Of a DNA stretch of 64,000 bases, positions 57,801 to 63,205 are shown one piece after another. Positions within the stretch are counted from its first letter, which is position 1, and each line of letters opens with the position of its first letter. Below the pieces are notes generated by a model, which was not told where the DNA came from, searched no databases, and saw nothing but the letters and a program-made list of their open reading frames with translations. Position numbers and translations under genes: made by a program. The DNA comes from Siphonodentalium dalli (Eukaryota > Mollusca > Scaphopoda > Gadilida > Siphonodentaliidae): positions 159,701,043 through 159,765,042 of the forward strand of contig CP136069.1 in assembly GCA_032622095.1 (NCBI GenBank). Reading direction: 5' to 3'.

Positions 57801-60468
57801 GACCAGCATCGTCGACAGAGATTAGATTGTGTCCAAATGGCAGCAGGATTTGTACATTGTTCTTATGGCCTTCATATATATGGACAACCTGAAAATATAC
57901 CAAGGGTTGATAAGAACGAATACTCACATTAGGCCCAATAAATAAAAATACTGAGGCACCTCTCTCGTCACCTGCAGAGAGCCTCATCAAATAAATAAAA
58001 ATACTGTGTTCTCAGGCACCTCCCTCGTCATCTGATGAGAGCCTCATCAAAAATAAAAATACTGTGTTCATATTTGCGGCAAATTGCCAAACTCGGTCAT
58101 ACTTCAAAAAATATATTTGATGAATATAACAAGTTTCCTTTTGTTTTCTTCTTCTGAGTCAACTTCATTTTTTGAAATTAGTTTTTAATTCTCACTGCTG
58201 ATATATAATACTCAAAAAATATATTTCATGAATAAATCAAGTTTCCTTTTGTTTTCTTCTGAGTCGACTTCATTTTTAAAAATTATTTTACATACATTCA
58301 AAACATTGTTGCGAACACTATGCGTCACTTTAAACCTACCCTGGACCAGAAGGACAGACCTGGGACCAACCCAAAACTACATTTTCATGTGCTCTTTAAT
58401 ATATTGCCATCGGCCACTATAAGGAAGTAAATGAGAGTATTTCATTAGAGTGTTTCCACATTTTGAGCATAGGATTTTTCTGATGCCAGCATATGTTTTC
58501 CTTTGCACATTTGTGTTTGTTCATGCTATATTGGCAGAAAAGTAGAAAAACACAAAACCTTTAAATAACTTTTCTAACTGGTGACAGCTAGAACGGCAAA
58601 CCCACTTTTTTACGGGAATTCCCAACTCAAAAAATACCAAAGCTCCGCCTACTTAAATAGTACCAGTTCTATGGCAGCGGTCTGTGACTAGTATTGTTTT
58701 ACGGGAATTCCAAACTCCAAAAATATCAAAGCTCCACCTGCTTAATAGTACCAGTTCTATGGCAGCGATCTATGGAGTATGCACGGAGGGGCGCTGTTTG
58801 CAGTTTGGACCAATCCCTGCTATATATCTTTATTTAATATAGTGAATCCTGCACGTGTCCACTGTGGTTGGGATTAGATATTAAACAATATCTAATCACC
58901 CTTCTAAATGCATGTTGAAGACGTCACACATACAGAGAATAGCACCTAGAGAATACAGCACCAGCAGTTAAAGCACCAGTGACATTAATCAGCTACAGAT
59001 GATTACGAAGCCAACAACAACAACAAATAAATGCATGTACTTACATGGGTGTTCTTTTCATAAGCTTGAATCAAGTTATGATAACTTGTGAATACTAGTG
59101 TCTCATTTATAGCTAAACACTCAATATCAAATGGATGGCTGTTACCTGTAATACAAAAAAAGTAAGATGAGTTGTATGTCCCCAGATAAACTTTGTGGAA
59201 TTTTAAAAGTATAAATAGTAATAATTGATAAAAGTCACACACCCTCAGTGACAGTGAGCAAGGCTTGAAATAGTGTGTCTGTTATTTGCAGAATGAGGTC
59301 CCGCATGATGGGCTAGCATCACCAAATTCACCCTCTTGAAATCTCATTCTGCTTAGGCCTCATCTTCTGAGAAGTATCTATAGTCTCAAATTAACATTGC
59401 TTTTAGTGACTTTTCCCCTTCTGGGAAGTTTCTGTATCCCCTAATTTGCAGAAGATAAAATGCATAATCGAGGTGACTAAGGGACGAACATCACCAACTT
59501 CAATCTAATCCTAGGTCTCCCATAGCAGTTGAGGCCTAAGCAGAATGAGGTTTATAGAGGGTGAATTTGGTGATGCTAGCCCACTGTGTGAGATAGTGTC
59601 ACTAAATTCACCCTTAAGTTTGAGGACCTCATTCTGCAAATGACAGACACACTATATGCAGGCTTGACAGGGAGTACTTTACAGGATTGTAAATAAGTGT
59701 TCGAACTGGCCCACAAAAGATTGTGGTAAAATAATTTAGCTATTTCCAGATTTTTGTTTTAGCCAAATGAAAACATTTTAAGCCACTTTTTCCCCAGATG
59801 ACGTTTAATAACACAGATTAATTTTTTTTTTAATATTGTCCCTGTTACTATAAATGATTTCAATATCAGTATAACTGATAATAGAACATTGAAATAACTT
59901 GTACAATACAGCGCATTCATTAAGGATATCGCACATGTAGTTGCAACATACATAAACTTATATGATGAACTGATTGTAGATACTGCTGGCACAATCATTC
60001 TCATAAAACAGTCAGCAAGCTTGAATAATTGTCAACAATAGATTGGAACATCCCTCAAACTATAGCCACATGTTGTACACACATATTTAATATTCGTTGA
60101 GCTGTGGTATCGATTGGAGAGAATAATATGAATTTATGAAATGGACAACCAGAGAATACACAACGACTTAATCACACACACCTTCAAACTGCAGTGAGGT
60201 GACTCTCATTTGTGCAACTGCAATTAGCTGCATTCATGGTAATTAATTAGATCCGTGACAATGACGGCATGAAGCCAACGCCACTGTCGTTAATGTATGC
60301 TGTATATGTTTTACTTTTCATACACAATATACAGTAAAATGTTGTAAAATGAGCAGCTTGACTCAACGTACATGTAATACAAAATTTGTATGAAAACAAC
60401 GACAATTTGATATATTATTAACGGATAACTATGTACTCACTGACAGCTACAATGCCAAGTCTGGAACA
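30747..60468 (-). CDS. WDR36: WDR36/UTP21, UTP-B small-subunit processome WD40 protein, 19 exons (5' end not found)
   Basis: WDR36 (yeast Utp21) is a nucleolar subunit of the UTP-B complex, which binds early pre-rRNA with U3 snoRNP for 18S rRNA maturation. In transcript order the exons are 60468-60441, 59145-59045, 57888-57771, 55158-54970, 53253-53119, 52422-52247, 51331-51211, 46902-46753, 45827-45670, 45294-45180, 44384-44216, 43899-43791, 43523-43444, 42601-42393, 41740-41595, 37277-37158, 36383-36299, 33862-33675 and 30896-30747. Their lengths sum to 2547 nt, or 849 codons with TGA. Exons 1-14 encode WD40 blades of two propellers, and exons 14-19 the Utp21-specific C-terminal domain. Residue-level matches to human WDR36, from memory, run from its VQKLSLVAV stretch to the C-terminus. 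Exon 5 is frame-disrupted as read. Several exon edges are duplicated in the introns, and intron 15 holds a splice-donor minisatellite. Confidence 0.94.
31243..31630. mobile_element. MITE-C copy 7
   Basis: GTGTGCCTGTTATATGCAGA to GCAAATGACAGACACATT; the first hairpin is partly deleted. Confidence 0.75.
31698..31939. mobile_element. Element E copy
   Basis: ACCCTTTCTTTACTAAATAC to CATTTAGTATAGAAAGGA/TTAA, with the inner inverted CAACAACAATTATTGAACTT region. Confidence 0.7.
32130..32395. repeat. CCGT-type dispersed repeat copy
   Basis: CCCCCGAAAAAAAATTCGGG followed by GGTGTCCGTCCGTGCGTC and CAAGTTCGAATATGGGTTT. Confidence 0.6.
32390..32870. mobile_element. Element G copy
   Basis: TTAAAGGTACTCAATCCGAT to GAATCTGTTCAGATGGGGAC, with inverted GATTCGAGTCGAGGAA arms. 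Confidence 0.65.
32880..33470. other. WDR36 intron 18, no feature recognised
   Basis: No gene or repeat family was recognised before the 56-bp tandem copies. Confidence 0.4.
33496..33674 (-). repeat. Three 56-bp tandem copies of the exon 18/intron 18 junction, donors inactivated
   Basis: The string GTAGAAATAGTCCCAG recurs at 33509, 33565 and 33621 and, in the real exon, at 33677, an exact 56-bp period. Each unit holds 28 exon bases and 28 intron bases. In the three copies CTCAC has become CTCAG, so the - strand donor GTGAGT reads CTGAGT. Confidence 0.95.
33675..33862 (-). CDS. WDR36: WDR36 exon 18
   Basis: It reads GPVLNYMKKLGPSAIDVEIR, then SLAPDAGGSISVMCSFIKLV, then ENILESNKNFEIINAYLGLF and LQ, matching human SGPSGIETELRSLSPDCGGS and AYLALFLK. 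The donor is GTGAGT. Three intronic copies of its 3' edge follow in tandem. Confidence 0.96.
33898..34012. mobile_element. MITE-C copy 8, single hairpin, next to WDR36 exon 18
   Basis: GTGTTTGTCATTTGCAGAAT to TGGGGACCTTATTCTGCTTT. It lies about 35 bp from the exon-18 acceptor. Confidence 0.75.
34013..35699. other. WDR36 intron 17, unassigned part
   Basis: No coding exon was recognised. A run of 10 G's is at 35271-35280 and an A run of 24 at 35603-35626. Confidence 0.45.
35700..36052. mobile_element. Element F copy 2
   Basis: It shares GTGTTGGGTTATTTAGTGTT, GAAGGTGTCTTTACTTCCTG and GAATTGCGACTCATTAGAGA with the copies at 11074 and 46948, in inverted orientation. Confidence 0.65.
36299..36383 (-). 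CDS. WDR36: WDR36 exon 17
   Basis: It reads ESSKLIPGSIQPLSDLGKLI, then VASSETDN plus one base of a Tyr codon. It corresponds to the human QSKVVNLGVLA linker, less conserved. The acceptor is ATTTCAG and the donor GTAAGT. Confidence 0.88.
36585..36730. mobile_element. Element E copy
   Basis: TTAA/CACTTTCTATATTGAATG to GAGTATTTAGTATAGAAAGGG/TTAA in essence, 146 bp. Confidence 0.7.
36960..37113. mobile_element. Element E, right half
   Basis: CAAGTGCAGAAGGATGCCTA to TTAGAAAATAAAGTG/TTAA. Confidence 0.55.
37158..37277 (-). CDS. WDR36: WDR36 exon 16
   Basis: It reads QRNKPKEPPKAPKAAPFFLP, then TIAGLQPKFAYDDDSIDKDK, matching human NKPKEPPKVPKSAPFFIPTI. It joins LDVIK of exon 15 in phase 0. The acceptor is CTTTTCAG and the donor GTACAA. 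Confidence 0.95.
37352..37747. mobile_element. MITE-C copy 9
   Basis: TAGTGTGTCTATCATTGGAG to CTGCAAATGTCAGACACACG. It lies between exon 16 and the minisatellite. Confidence 0.75.
37786..41594 (-). repeat. Splice-donor minisatellite: about 28-bp tandem copies of the exon 15/intron 15 junction
   Basis: The + strand unit is TGACTCACCTTTATCACATC plus about eight bases. On the - strand each unit reads ATGTGATAAAG/GTGAGTCA, the end of exon 15 (codons for LDVIK) and its 5' splice site. Two main variants alternate (ATCCAGGTT and ATCGAGTTT). I estimate around 130 units from length and period, not an exact count. The distal part (37786-38530, and again near 39072) has longer units that keep AGGTCCAATAAGTT, the next exon-15 bases, which shows descent from the exon. 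The array fills nearly 90% of the 4.3-kb intron and abuts the authentic donor. Confidence 0.97.
41595..41740 (-). CDS. WDR36: WDR36 exon 15, source of the minisatellite unit
   Basis: It reads an acidic stretch (QEEESSEELEKYEM), then ITLSLLPNSRWQNLLDLDVI and Lys, matching human VTLSLLPESRWKNLLNLDVI. The donor is AAAG/GTGAGT. The last 15 exon bases (codons LDVIK) plus the first 13 intron bases make up the repeat unit that fills the intron downstream. Confidence 0.95.
41741..42392. other. WDR36 intron 14
   Basis: It contains the exon-18 fragment near 42131. Otherwise it is unassigned. Confidence 0.4.
42131..42151 (-). repeat. Dispersed exon 18 fragment in intron 14
   Basis: CAGTCCCAGATAGGCATTGA and the next bases match the 3' end of exon 18 (33680-33710), about 8.5 kb away in another intron of the same gene. 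Confidence 0.6.
42393..42601 (-). CDS. WDR36: WDR36 exon 14
   Basis: It reads LIDCFLVDLAVTSMSFSPTG, then DFLATSHVDDIGVYLWSN, then SLRPLPSDYVPV and further. It covers the last WD40 blade and the start of the Utp21 C-terminal domain. The acceptor is ATTTCAG and the donor GTGATT. Confidence 0.96.
42666..42808. mobile_element. MITE-B, 3' truncated
   Basis: ATTAAACCTTCCATGACTGG, half of the first hairpin, the TTTACCTTGACC spacer and part of the second hairpin. Confidence 0.65.
42855..43265. repeat. CCGT-type dispersed repeat copy
   Basis: GGTGTGGCAAAATACGCCCC to GACGGATGGATGGACTAATA; the same family as 1128-1500, inverted. Confidence 0.6.
43444..43523 (-). CDS. WDR36: WDR36 exon 13
   Basis: It reads TYSPDARWFVTSSMDSSVRI, then WDMPTG plus two bases of an Arg codon. 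The human counterpart is FSPDGRWLISAAMDCSIRTWDLPSG. The acceptor is CTTTCAG and the donor GTAGGT. Confidence 0.95.
43791..43899 (-). CDS. WDR36: WDR36 exon 12
   Basis: It reads SMLAVSLDNFSVVIIDIDTR, then NVVRSFTGHTNVITDM, matching human LALDDFSISVLDIETR and VREFSGHQGQINDM. The acceptor is CATTTCAG and the donor GTAAGT. Confidence 0.95.
43992..44044. mobile_element. MITE-B fragment
   Basis: GGTATGGGAGACTCACATAT, AAGAGAATGCACTGGCACAG, then TTTTTAGTGC. Confidence 0.55.
44158..44176 (-). repeat. Copy of the exon 11 3' edge without donor
   Basis: TTCTCTATGGAGCTTCATA occurs here and in exon 11 at 44218-44236, exactly 60 bp apart. Just outside the copy the donor is replaced (CTAAATA instead of AGGTGAG on the - strand). 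Confidence 0.8.
44216..44384 (-). CDS. WDR36: WDR36 exon 11
   Basis: It reads HNDAVRGLCVDSLNQIVVTG, then GADGCVKFWRFKTKEALGSD, and ends MKLHRE plus a split Ser codon. It matches human VRGVAVDGLNQLTVT and LKFWNFKNK. The donor is GTGAG; the exon edge is partly duplicated 60 bp downstream. Confidence 0.95.
44410..45045. mobile_element. MITE-C copy 10 with a detached hairpin fragment
   Basis: A fragment with GGAGGTCCCCAGAGGTGAA lies at 44430-44470, and a full double-hairpin copy spans 44607-45045 (ends ATAGTGTGTCTGAAATTTGC and AATGGCAGACACACTATTTG). Confidence 0.75.
45180..45294 (-). CDS. WDR36: WDR36 exon 10
   Basis: It reads CADITSCGNFVVIGYSSGHV, then DIYNLQSGLHRGSVGNPQ, matching the human VDITSCGNFAVIGLSSGTVD blade. 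The acceptor is CCTTGCAG. A second AG seven bases later would break the phase. Confidence 0.94.
45478..45600. repeat. CCGT-type repeat fragment
   Basis: TGGATTTAGTCATACAAAGA and AAAATCCAAGATGGCCACTA match the units at 23600-24000 in reverse. Confidence 0.5.
45670..45827 (-). CDS. WDR36: WDR36 exon 9
   Basis: It reads PCRQSDWDNIVACHRNVCVA, then TTWSYQRATMGEHMLKH and further. This matches human ARESDWDGIIACH and STWNYQKSTIG. The acceptor is TTTTACAG and the donor GTGAGA. Confidence 0.93.
46075..46620. mobile_element. Element E interrupted by a CCGT-type repeat
   Basis: The left part TTAACCTTTCTATACTAAATG and the right part CAAGTACAGAAGGAATCCTA are separated by a repeat at about 46175-46565 that ends CGTTGCGGGGGGTATAATA. 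MITE-C copy 11 cuts off its right end. Confidence 0.6.
46616..46703. mobile_element. MITE-C copy 11, half hairpin, 50 bp from WDR36 exon 8
   Basis: AATTCACCCTCTGGGAACCT to GCAAATGTCAGGCACCTTAT. Confidence 0.65.
46753..46902 (-). CDS. WDR36: WDR36 exon 8
   Basis: It reads QDSTLRSFSVVHDKHNKSLG, then RASYNKAKSRRQGLKHDTHE, then MPPIVHFTS. This matches human SQDGTLQSFSTVHEKFNKSLG and the basic loop after it. The acceptor is AATTTCAG and the donor GTAAAA. Confidence 0.94.
46948..47445. mobile_element. Element F copy 3
   Basis: AGAGGATCTCTAATGAGTCG to GCTCTTACCATCACTGGGCA; same order of blocks as at 11074-11960 without the nested G element. Confidence 0.65.
47513..48732. mobile_element. TA-flanked element with a nested CCGT-type repeat
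   Basis: TA/CTGTATACACCCATC and AAGTATATACGG/TA form short inverted ends. The middle (about 47805-48550) is a CCGT-type repeat with three near-identical units (GCTC(G/C)GACAAAATTATGCATG, then CGCAGGTGCACAGGTTCCCA). Confidence 0.5.
48733..49790 (+). other. Intronic region with two unidentified open frames
   Basis: Frames at 48849-49082 and 49242-49532 (+ strand) have a fairly protein-like composition (for example FLREKVIDENKRIILTEYRE), but I recognise no family. They may be remnants of a mobile element. No start context or splice sites support a gene. Confidence 0.3.
49795..49845. mobile_element. MITE-B fragment
   Basis: CACTGGCATTTATATAAGAG and GAATGCACTGGTACAGGATC. Confidence 0.5.
49846..50439. 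other. WDR36 intron 7, unassigned
   Basis: No exon is seen; a T/A-rich tract lies at 50390-50450. Confidence 0.4.
50440..50830. repeat. CCGT-type dispersed repeat with ACGG tract
   Basis: Two units with AACTCGATCTGTATTTTGGG or AACTAGATCTGTATTTTGGG, then GGACGGACAGACGGACGGAC at 50750-50790. Confidence 0.75.
51211..51331 (-). CDS. WDR36: WDR36 exon 7
   Basis: It reads VWIFDLADGGGRLLRERSGH, then SAPPNIVEHYGKNGQNILSA, matching the human RIWIFDGPTGEGRLLRFRMG region. The donor GTAAGT is strong. The acceptor (TTTTGAAG) has a poor pyrimidine tract but fits phase and homology. Confidence 0.92.
51332..51742. other. WDR36 intron 6 part
   Basis: It has a 16-bp tandem triplet AATTGTTCATTAAAATGTG at 51680-51738. 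The remainder is unassigned. Confidence 0.45.
51743..52236. mobile_element. Element E interrupted by MITE-B
   Basis: CCCTTTCTTTACTAAATGGA and GTATTCAGCATAGAAAAGG are the outer ends. A complete MITE-B lies within at a TTAA. Confidence 0.75.
51829..52067. mobile_element. MITE-B copy, nested in element E
   Basis: TTAA/CCCTTTCATGACCAGAGC, two hairpins (CCAATGCATTCTCTTATATA arms), and a decayed right end near TTTGGAAAGATAA. Confidence 0.75.
52247..52422 (-). CDS. WDR36: WDR36 exon 6
   Basis: It reads GHPIMVSGSTDGHIALWNLE, then EKKLQSQIRDAHNSTITGLQ, then CLPNEPLLTTSSPDNSLK, a WD40 blade matching human. The acceptor is TTGAACAG. The donor is GTTTTT, an unusually poor 5' splice site. A diverged copy of its 5' edge follows at about 52460-52530. 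Confidence 0.93.
52460..52530 (-). repeat. Diverged tandem copy of the exon 6 5' edge and acceptor
   Basis: CCATAACACTATGTGGCCA and the following ATACTCTGATACCATGATG, then CCCATCTGTTCAA, mirror exon 6 bases at 52367-52430 with scattered substitutions and a small gap. The copy keeps the CAG acceptor (CTGTTCAA on +). It lies upstream of exon 6 in the transcript. Confidence 0.85.
52587..52613. repeat. Poly(G) run of 27
   Basis: An uninterrupted G tract on the + strand in WDR36 intron 5; its true length is uncertain in any assembly. Confidence 0.9.
52614..53118. other. WDR36 intron 5, unassigned part
   Basis: No exon or repeat family was recognised, apart from a short inverted TCTGTGAATCAATTGTTTGG / TTGGATTCACAGATC at 52725-52765. 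Confidence 0.4.
53119..53253 (-). CDS. WDR36: WDR36 exon 5, frame-disrupted as read
   Basis: Segments APAIDVV, AIGLSDGEIILHNIRFDETI and VKFRQDWGAVTA followed by FRT match human WDR36 but lie in different frames. Three extra single bases explain this: one G after the acceptor CACCAG, one T in a TTT run and one A in an AAA run. The total length of 135 nt still keeps the phase of the neighbouring exons. Read literally from the AG, the frame meets a stop inside the exon. Homopolymer errors in the assembly are the simplest explanation; a true lesion cannot be excluded. Confidence 0.8.
53437..53596. mobile_element. Small inverted element
   Basis: GAACACCTGCAGGTTTTGGT and CAGATTATCTCATGAGTGGC-type arms on the opposite side (ATTCAACCAAAAGCCGTGAG). 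A relative lies at 29040-29130. Confidence 0.5.
54300..54423. repeat. 124-bp palindrome
   Basis: GAACATCTATACTTTTTGGT pairs with CCAAAAAGTGTAGATATTC through TCATGAGATAATT arms around an A/T loop. Confidence 0.85.
54662..54882. mobile_element. MITE-C copy 12, right half
   Basis: AAATTAACATTGTTTTAGTT to CTGCAAATGAGAGACACACT, ending about 90 bp from WDR36 exon 4. Confidence 0.7.
54970..55158 (-). CDS. WDR36: WDR36 exon 4
   Basis: It reads IYLELQFENKSFQITCLLHP, then STYLNKLLFASKQGALQLWN, then IKSNKLLYTFPGW to TVLRA. It is nearly identical to human WDR36 in QLWNVKSNKLLYTFPGW. The acceptor is TTTACAG and the donor GTAAGG. Confidence 0.96.
55179..55515. mobile_element. MITE-C copy 13, 20 bp from WDR36 exon 4
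   Basis: AAATAGTGTGCCTGTCATTA to GCAAATGACAGACACCCTAT. An unrelated 70-bp stretch interrupts the first hairpin. Confidence 0.7.
55516..56679. other. WDR36 intron 3, unassigned
   Basis: A C run of 16 is at 55977-55992. No exon was recognised. Confidence 0.4.
56690..57055. repeat. CCGT-type dispersed repeat copy
   Basis: AAGTCGAAAAGCGGCCATAA, ATTCGAACTTGATCTGTGTT and CATCCGGAAACTTTCAGAAC in the usual order. Confidence 0.55.
57056..57770. other. WDR36 intron 3, exon-proximal part
   Basis: TTTGCCAAA-type words recur (TTTACTTTGCCAAATAATTT, TTTTGCCAAATGTGAATT). No gene is seen. Confidence 0.35.
57771..57888 (-). CDS. WDR36: WDR36 exon 3
   Basis: It reads VVHIYEGHKNNVQILLPFGH, then NLISVDDAGHVIIWDIKTE. 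This is a complete WD40 blade with the GH and WD signatures. The donor is GTTGGA, which is weak; the acceptor is TTTTCAG. Confidence 0.95.
57945..58265. repeat. Local tandem duplications beside exon 3
   Basis: GAGAGCCTCATCAAATAAAT and GAGAGCCTCATCAAAAATAA are about 62 bp apart, and GTTTCCTTTTGTTTTCTTCT occurs at 58131 and 58239. Confidence 0.7.
58605..58770. repeat. Tandem duplication of about 90 bp
   Basis: ACGGGAATTCC, CCAAAGCTCC(G/A)CCT and AGTACCAGTTCTATGGCAGC occur twice in the same order. Confidence 0.8.
59045..59145 (-). CDS. WDR36: WDR36 exon 2
   Basis: The acceptor is TATTACAG and the donor GTAAGT. It reads NSHPFDIECLAINETLVFTS, then YHNLIQAYEKNTH, equivalent to the human NSVPQDICCMA and LVFAAYGN blade. 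Confidence 0.93.
59263..59670. mobile_element. MITE-C copy 14
   Basis: CTTGAAATAGTGTGTCTGTT to GCAAATGACAGACACACTAT; the first hairpin lacks its stem end. Confidence 0.75.
59671..60440. other. WDR36 intron 1, unassigned
   Basis: No exon or repeat family was recognised. Confidence 0.4.
60441..60468 (-). CDS. WDR36: WDR36 exon 1 in window, 28-nt microexon
   Basis: Between TTTCAG and GTGAGT it reads CSRLGIVAV plus the first base of a Ser codon that the next exon completes. It aligns with human VQKLSLVAVS. The flanking splice sites and the phase match support it despite its size. Confidence 0.85.
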
Positions 60469-60682
60469 CTGAAATAAAGTAAAGTAAATAACAGAAAATG
60501 AGTTGACACAACCATGAAAATATTCCAGTATGCATATAATTTACCTGTTCATTTTGGATACATATGAGTTTCAATAAGTTGCAAAATGTGATGGATTAAT
60601 TCATGTTTATTAATCATAAGCACAAAGTCTTAAATATATATATACTTTCCATTATAAATTCCATTGTCCAATGTGTTATATG

Positions 60683-60711
60683 TGCTTCTCGGCCTTTTGA
60701 CTAAGATCCAA
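60683..60711 (+). pseudogene. U2 snRNA 5'-end fragment
   Basis: GCTTCTCGGCCTTTTGACTA, then AGATCCAAG, matches the first 30 or so bases of U2 snRNA with one substitution and one extra base. Similarity ends abruptly. It is a truncated pseudogene or the head of an snRNA-derived SINE; a functional U2 gene is excluded by length. Confidence 0.75.
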
Positions 60712-60755
60712 GAATCTATAATGCAATTGACACATTATTTCCAGATCTAAGTTAT

Positions 60756-60800
60756 AGTACAGTAACACCTCTCAGATTAGAGAGGTGTTCGGTTTATAGA
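60756..60800. mobile_element. Possible pogo/Tigger terminal inverted repeat
   Basis: TA/CAGTAACACCTCTCAGAT is followed by its own partial complement (AGAGAGGTGTTCGG). TA target and CAGT start fit a pogo-type end. No partner end was identified. Confidence 0.35.
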
Positions 60801-60960
60801 TAATCGCGCCACCATCCGAATATATTGTCGCCGTTACAAAGAGTGACCAAGACACAAACACTGCATTATTGATTAATTAATGTGACTTTATTGAATAAAC
60901 TATAAATAAATAACTACAAATATAAATAACACAGATATAAAAAACAGATAAATATAGATA

Positions 60961-63104
60961 AGGCCAAAACAAAAATGATGCGTGTTTCCCGTAACCCGAC
61001 CGACCGTCTTCAAAACCCCCCGACCCAAGTTCATTTTATTGGTTTTAAATTAAAAAAATCAATCTATAAACCGACCGACCGCACTGATAACCAAACTATG
61101 TACACGTGGTTCCATTTTATCTGATTCATCTCACGAGATAAATAATATCTTTGATATATTTATATATTTTTTGCAAAGCCACATCGTCACTCTAACGGAA
61201 AGTCAAATTTAATACGATCTGATGCAATACCGGAAAATCACGAGTTATCGTTCCTCTTCGCTGACCGGAAGCACGTGTTTTTGTTGATATTTACATTAAA
61301 CATTGATGTTTTCCGCGGTTGATTCAAATCGATTTGGATTCGAATCGAACCGAATCGATTCGAACAAGTTCATCTCAACGATGGCGGTCGCACATGGGGC
61401 GATTCGAAGTCTCTGGGTAAAAAATGCCACTGAAAATGGAGACGTGTTCTCTTTAATATTTACAAGCTGTATAACCACATAGTCATACTACAATCGATGC
61501 AATCAGGTTCCTCGTTCGGTGTCCGGTTCGGAGATATATCGTCCGGTTTGATAGCACAAAATACACTGTTTTTGAATGTCGTTCTCTTTCTCAAGAATTG
61601 ACAAGTTACTGAATCAGATTTTTGGCGCATCAATTAGAATGGTTTTTCGTCACAAGAACACAACAATGATCGGATTGCCAGATCACAATTTTACTGGGTG
61701 CATACAAAATTCAGGATGTGTTGATAAAAATCTTATAAATGTTGTCTCACATTCAATTATGTGATTTAATCGCTCGTTTCATATATATAAAAACAGAAAT
61801 ATCATTTACATCTAAATATTAACTCAAATAATAGTTATCTTCCTCATAAACATGCAAGATTTGCGATCGAAAACTCGGAAAGTTTGTGCTGGTTGTTAGC
61901 AAGTGCAGGGCTTTGTATTTTTTTTCGCATGCATGTTAATCGCAATTTACAACAGATATAAAACACAAATTGAAGCCCATGGAATGACTTTGCATGAACA
62001 GGATGTTGTATTGTCTATTGTGGTATGGTAAGATATATTACATATAGAATACCTTTACTTTGTCCATAGTATGCACAATTTGAATTCCACATGCCATGCA
62101 TGATTAACTAACTGATAAGCTACATACTATGATATACTAGTAGATACCAACACTAACTAGTAATCAACAGAAAACCGACTTGCCACTTCAAATTTTCTGG
62201 TAACAAAACGTCCAACAGGACATCGAAAGTGGGCCTGTGATAACACAAAATTTCCATTCATGGGGTGTAAGGTCCACTCATGGAGTGTTAGGTCCATTCA
62301 TGGGGTGTTAGGTCCACTCATGAATATTCCCAGCTCAAAATTTTGCTTGGTTCAGGGGGTGTGAACTTCAGTTTGAAATAGGGGGTCCTGACATTTCCCA
62401 ACAAAGACCCTGAAGCCAACTAATAAATTACTCATCTCTCCCCTGCGCCCCCTAAAATGTTAACTGTCAACTAATAAATTACTCATCTCTCCCCGTGCCC
62501 CCTACAACAACTCATCTCTCCCCCGCATCCCCTACAATGTTAACTGTCAACTAATAGATTACTTATCTCTCCCCCATGCCCCCTACAACTCATCTATCCA
62601 CCACTCCCCCTACAACGTTGACTGTTCCCCGCACCCACTACAACATTAACTGTCCACTAACAAATTACTCATCTCTCCCACGTGCCCCCTACAACGTTAA
62701 CTGTCAATTAATAAATTACTCATCTCTCCCCGGTGCCCCCTGCAACTTTAACTCACCTCTCCCCTGTGCCCCCTACAACAACTCATCTCTCCAATGCGCC
62801 CACTACAACAACTCATCTCTCCCCCGTGCCCCTACAACATTAATTCATCTCTCCCCCGTGCCATGCGGACATGTAAACTGTCTACTGTTATCTGTTTTAT
62901 ATGTTTCCCCTCAATATATCAGTTTTGTCAGCAATTTGCCGGTTGCTCTGTGTCATTGTATGGTGTTTGATGGTGGTTAGGCATGGCCCACACGAGACCA
63001 TAAAAAAATAAAATGAAAAAATAAAATAAAATGAAAAGCCTACCGCCCGCCCCTATTTTTTTTGGGCTCGTTACGGGAAACACGCATTCATTTTGTTTTG
63101 GCCT
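60961..63104. mobile_element. 2.14-kb element with 35-bp terminal inverted repeats
   Basis: Left end AGGCCAAAACAAAAATGATG, then CGTGTTTCCCGTAAC; right end GTTACGGGAAACACGCATTC, then ATTTTGTTTTGGCCT. The interior is non-coding as far as I can see, with simple repeats at 62250-62870. No clear target duplication. Confidence 0.75.
62250..62870. repeat. Pyrimidine-rich low-complexity tandem repeats
   Basis: TGGGGTGTTAGGTCCA units (62270-62320) and many CTCATCTCTCCCC / GCCCCCTACAAC units (62425-62865). The proline- and threonine-rich open frame here comes from the repeat. Confidence 0.8.
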
Positions 63105-63205
63105 AAACATGAAATACATATTATAAATAATATATGAAATGATCGATTTTATGGTGATTGAGTCTGACTTTACAAAAGAAGCTATCTAGCGTTGACTGTG
63201 TATGG

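Noticed and set aside
60535-60600. Possible further upstream WDR36 exon with a GTAAAT donor (- strand)
   Set aside because: The translation (…KLICIQNEQ) does not resemble the expected GKSFHTYD region and no acceptor fits.
60683-60711. Functional U2 snRNA gene
   Set aside because: Only about 29 bases match; the branch-site, Sm and 3' stem regions are missing.
62576-62980. 134-codon Pro/Thr/Ser-rich + strand frame
   Set aside because: It comes from the low-complexity CTCATCTCTCCCC / CCCCTACAAC repeats inside the 2.1-kb element.
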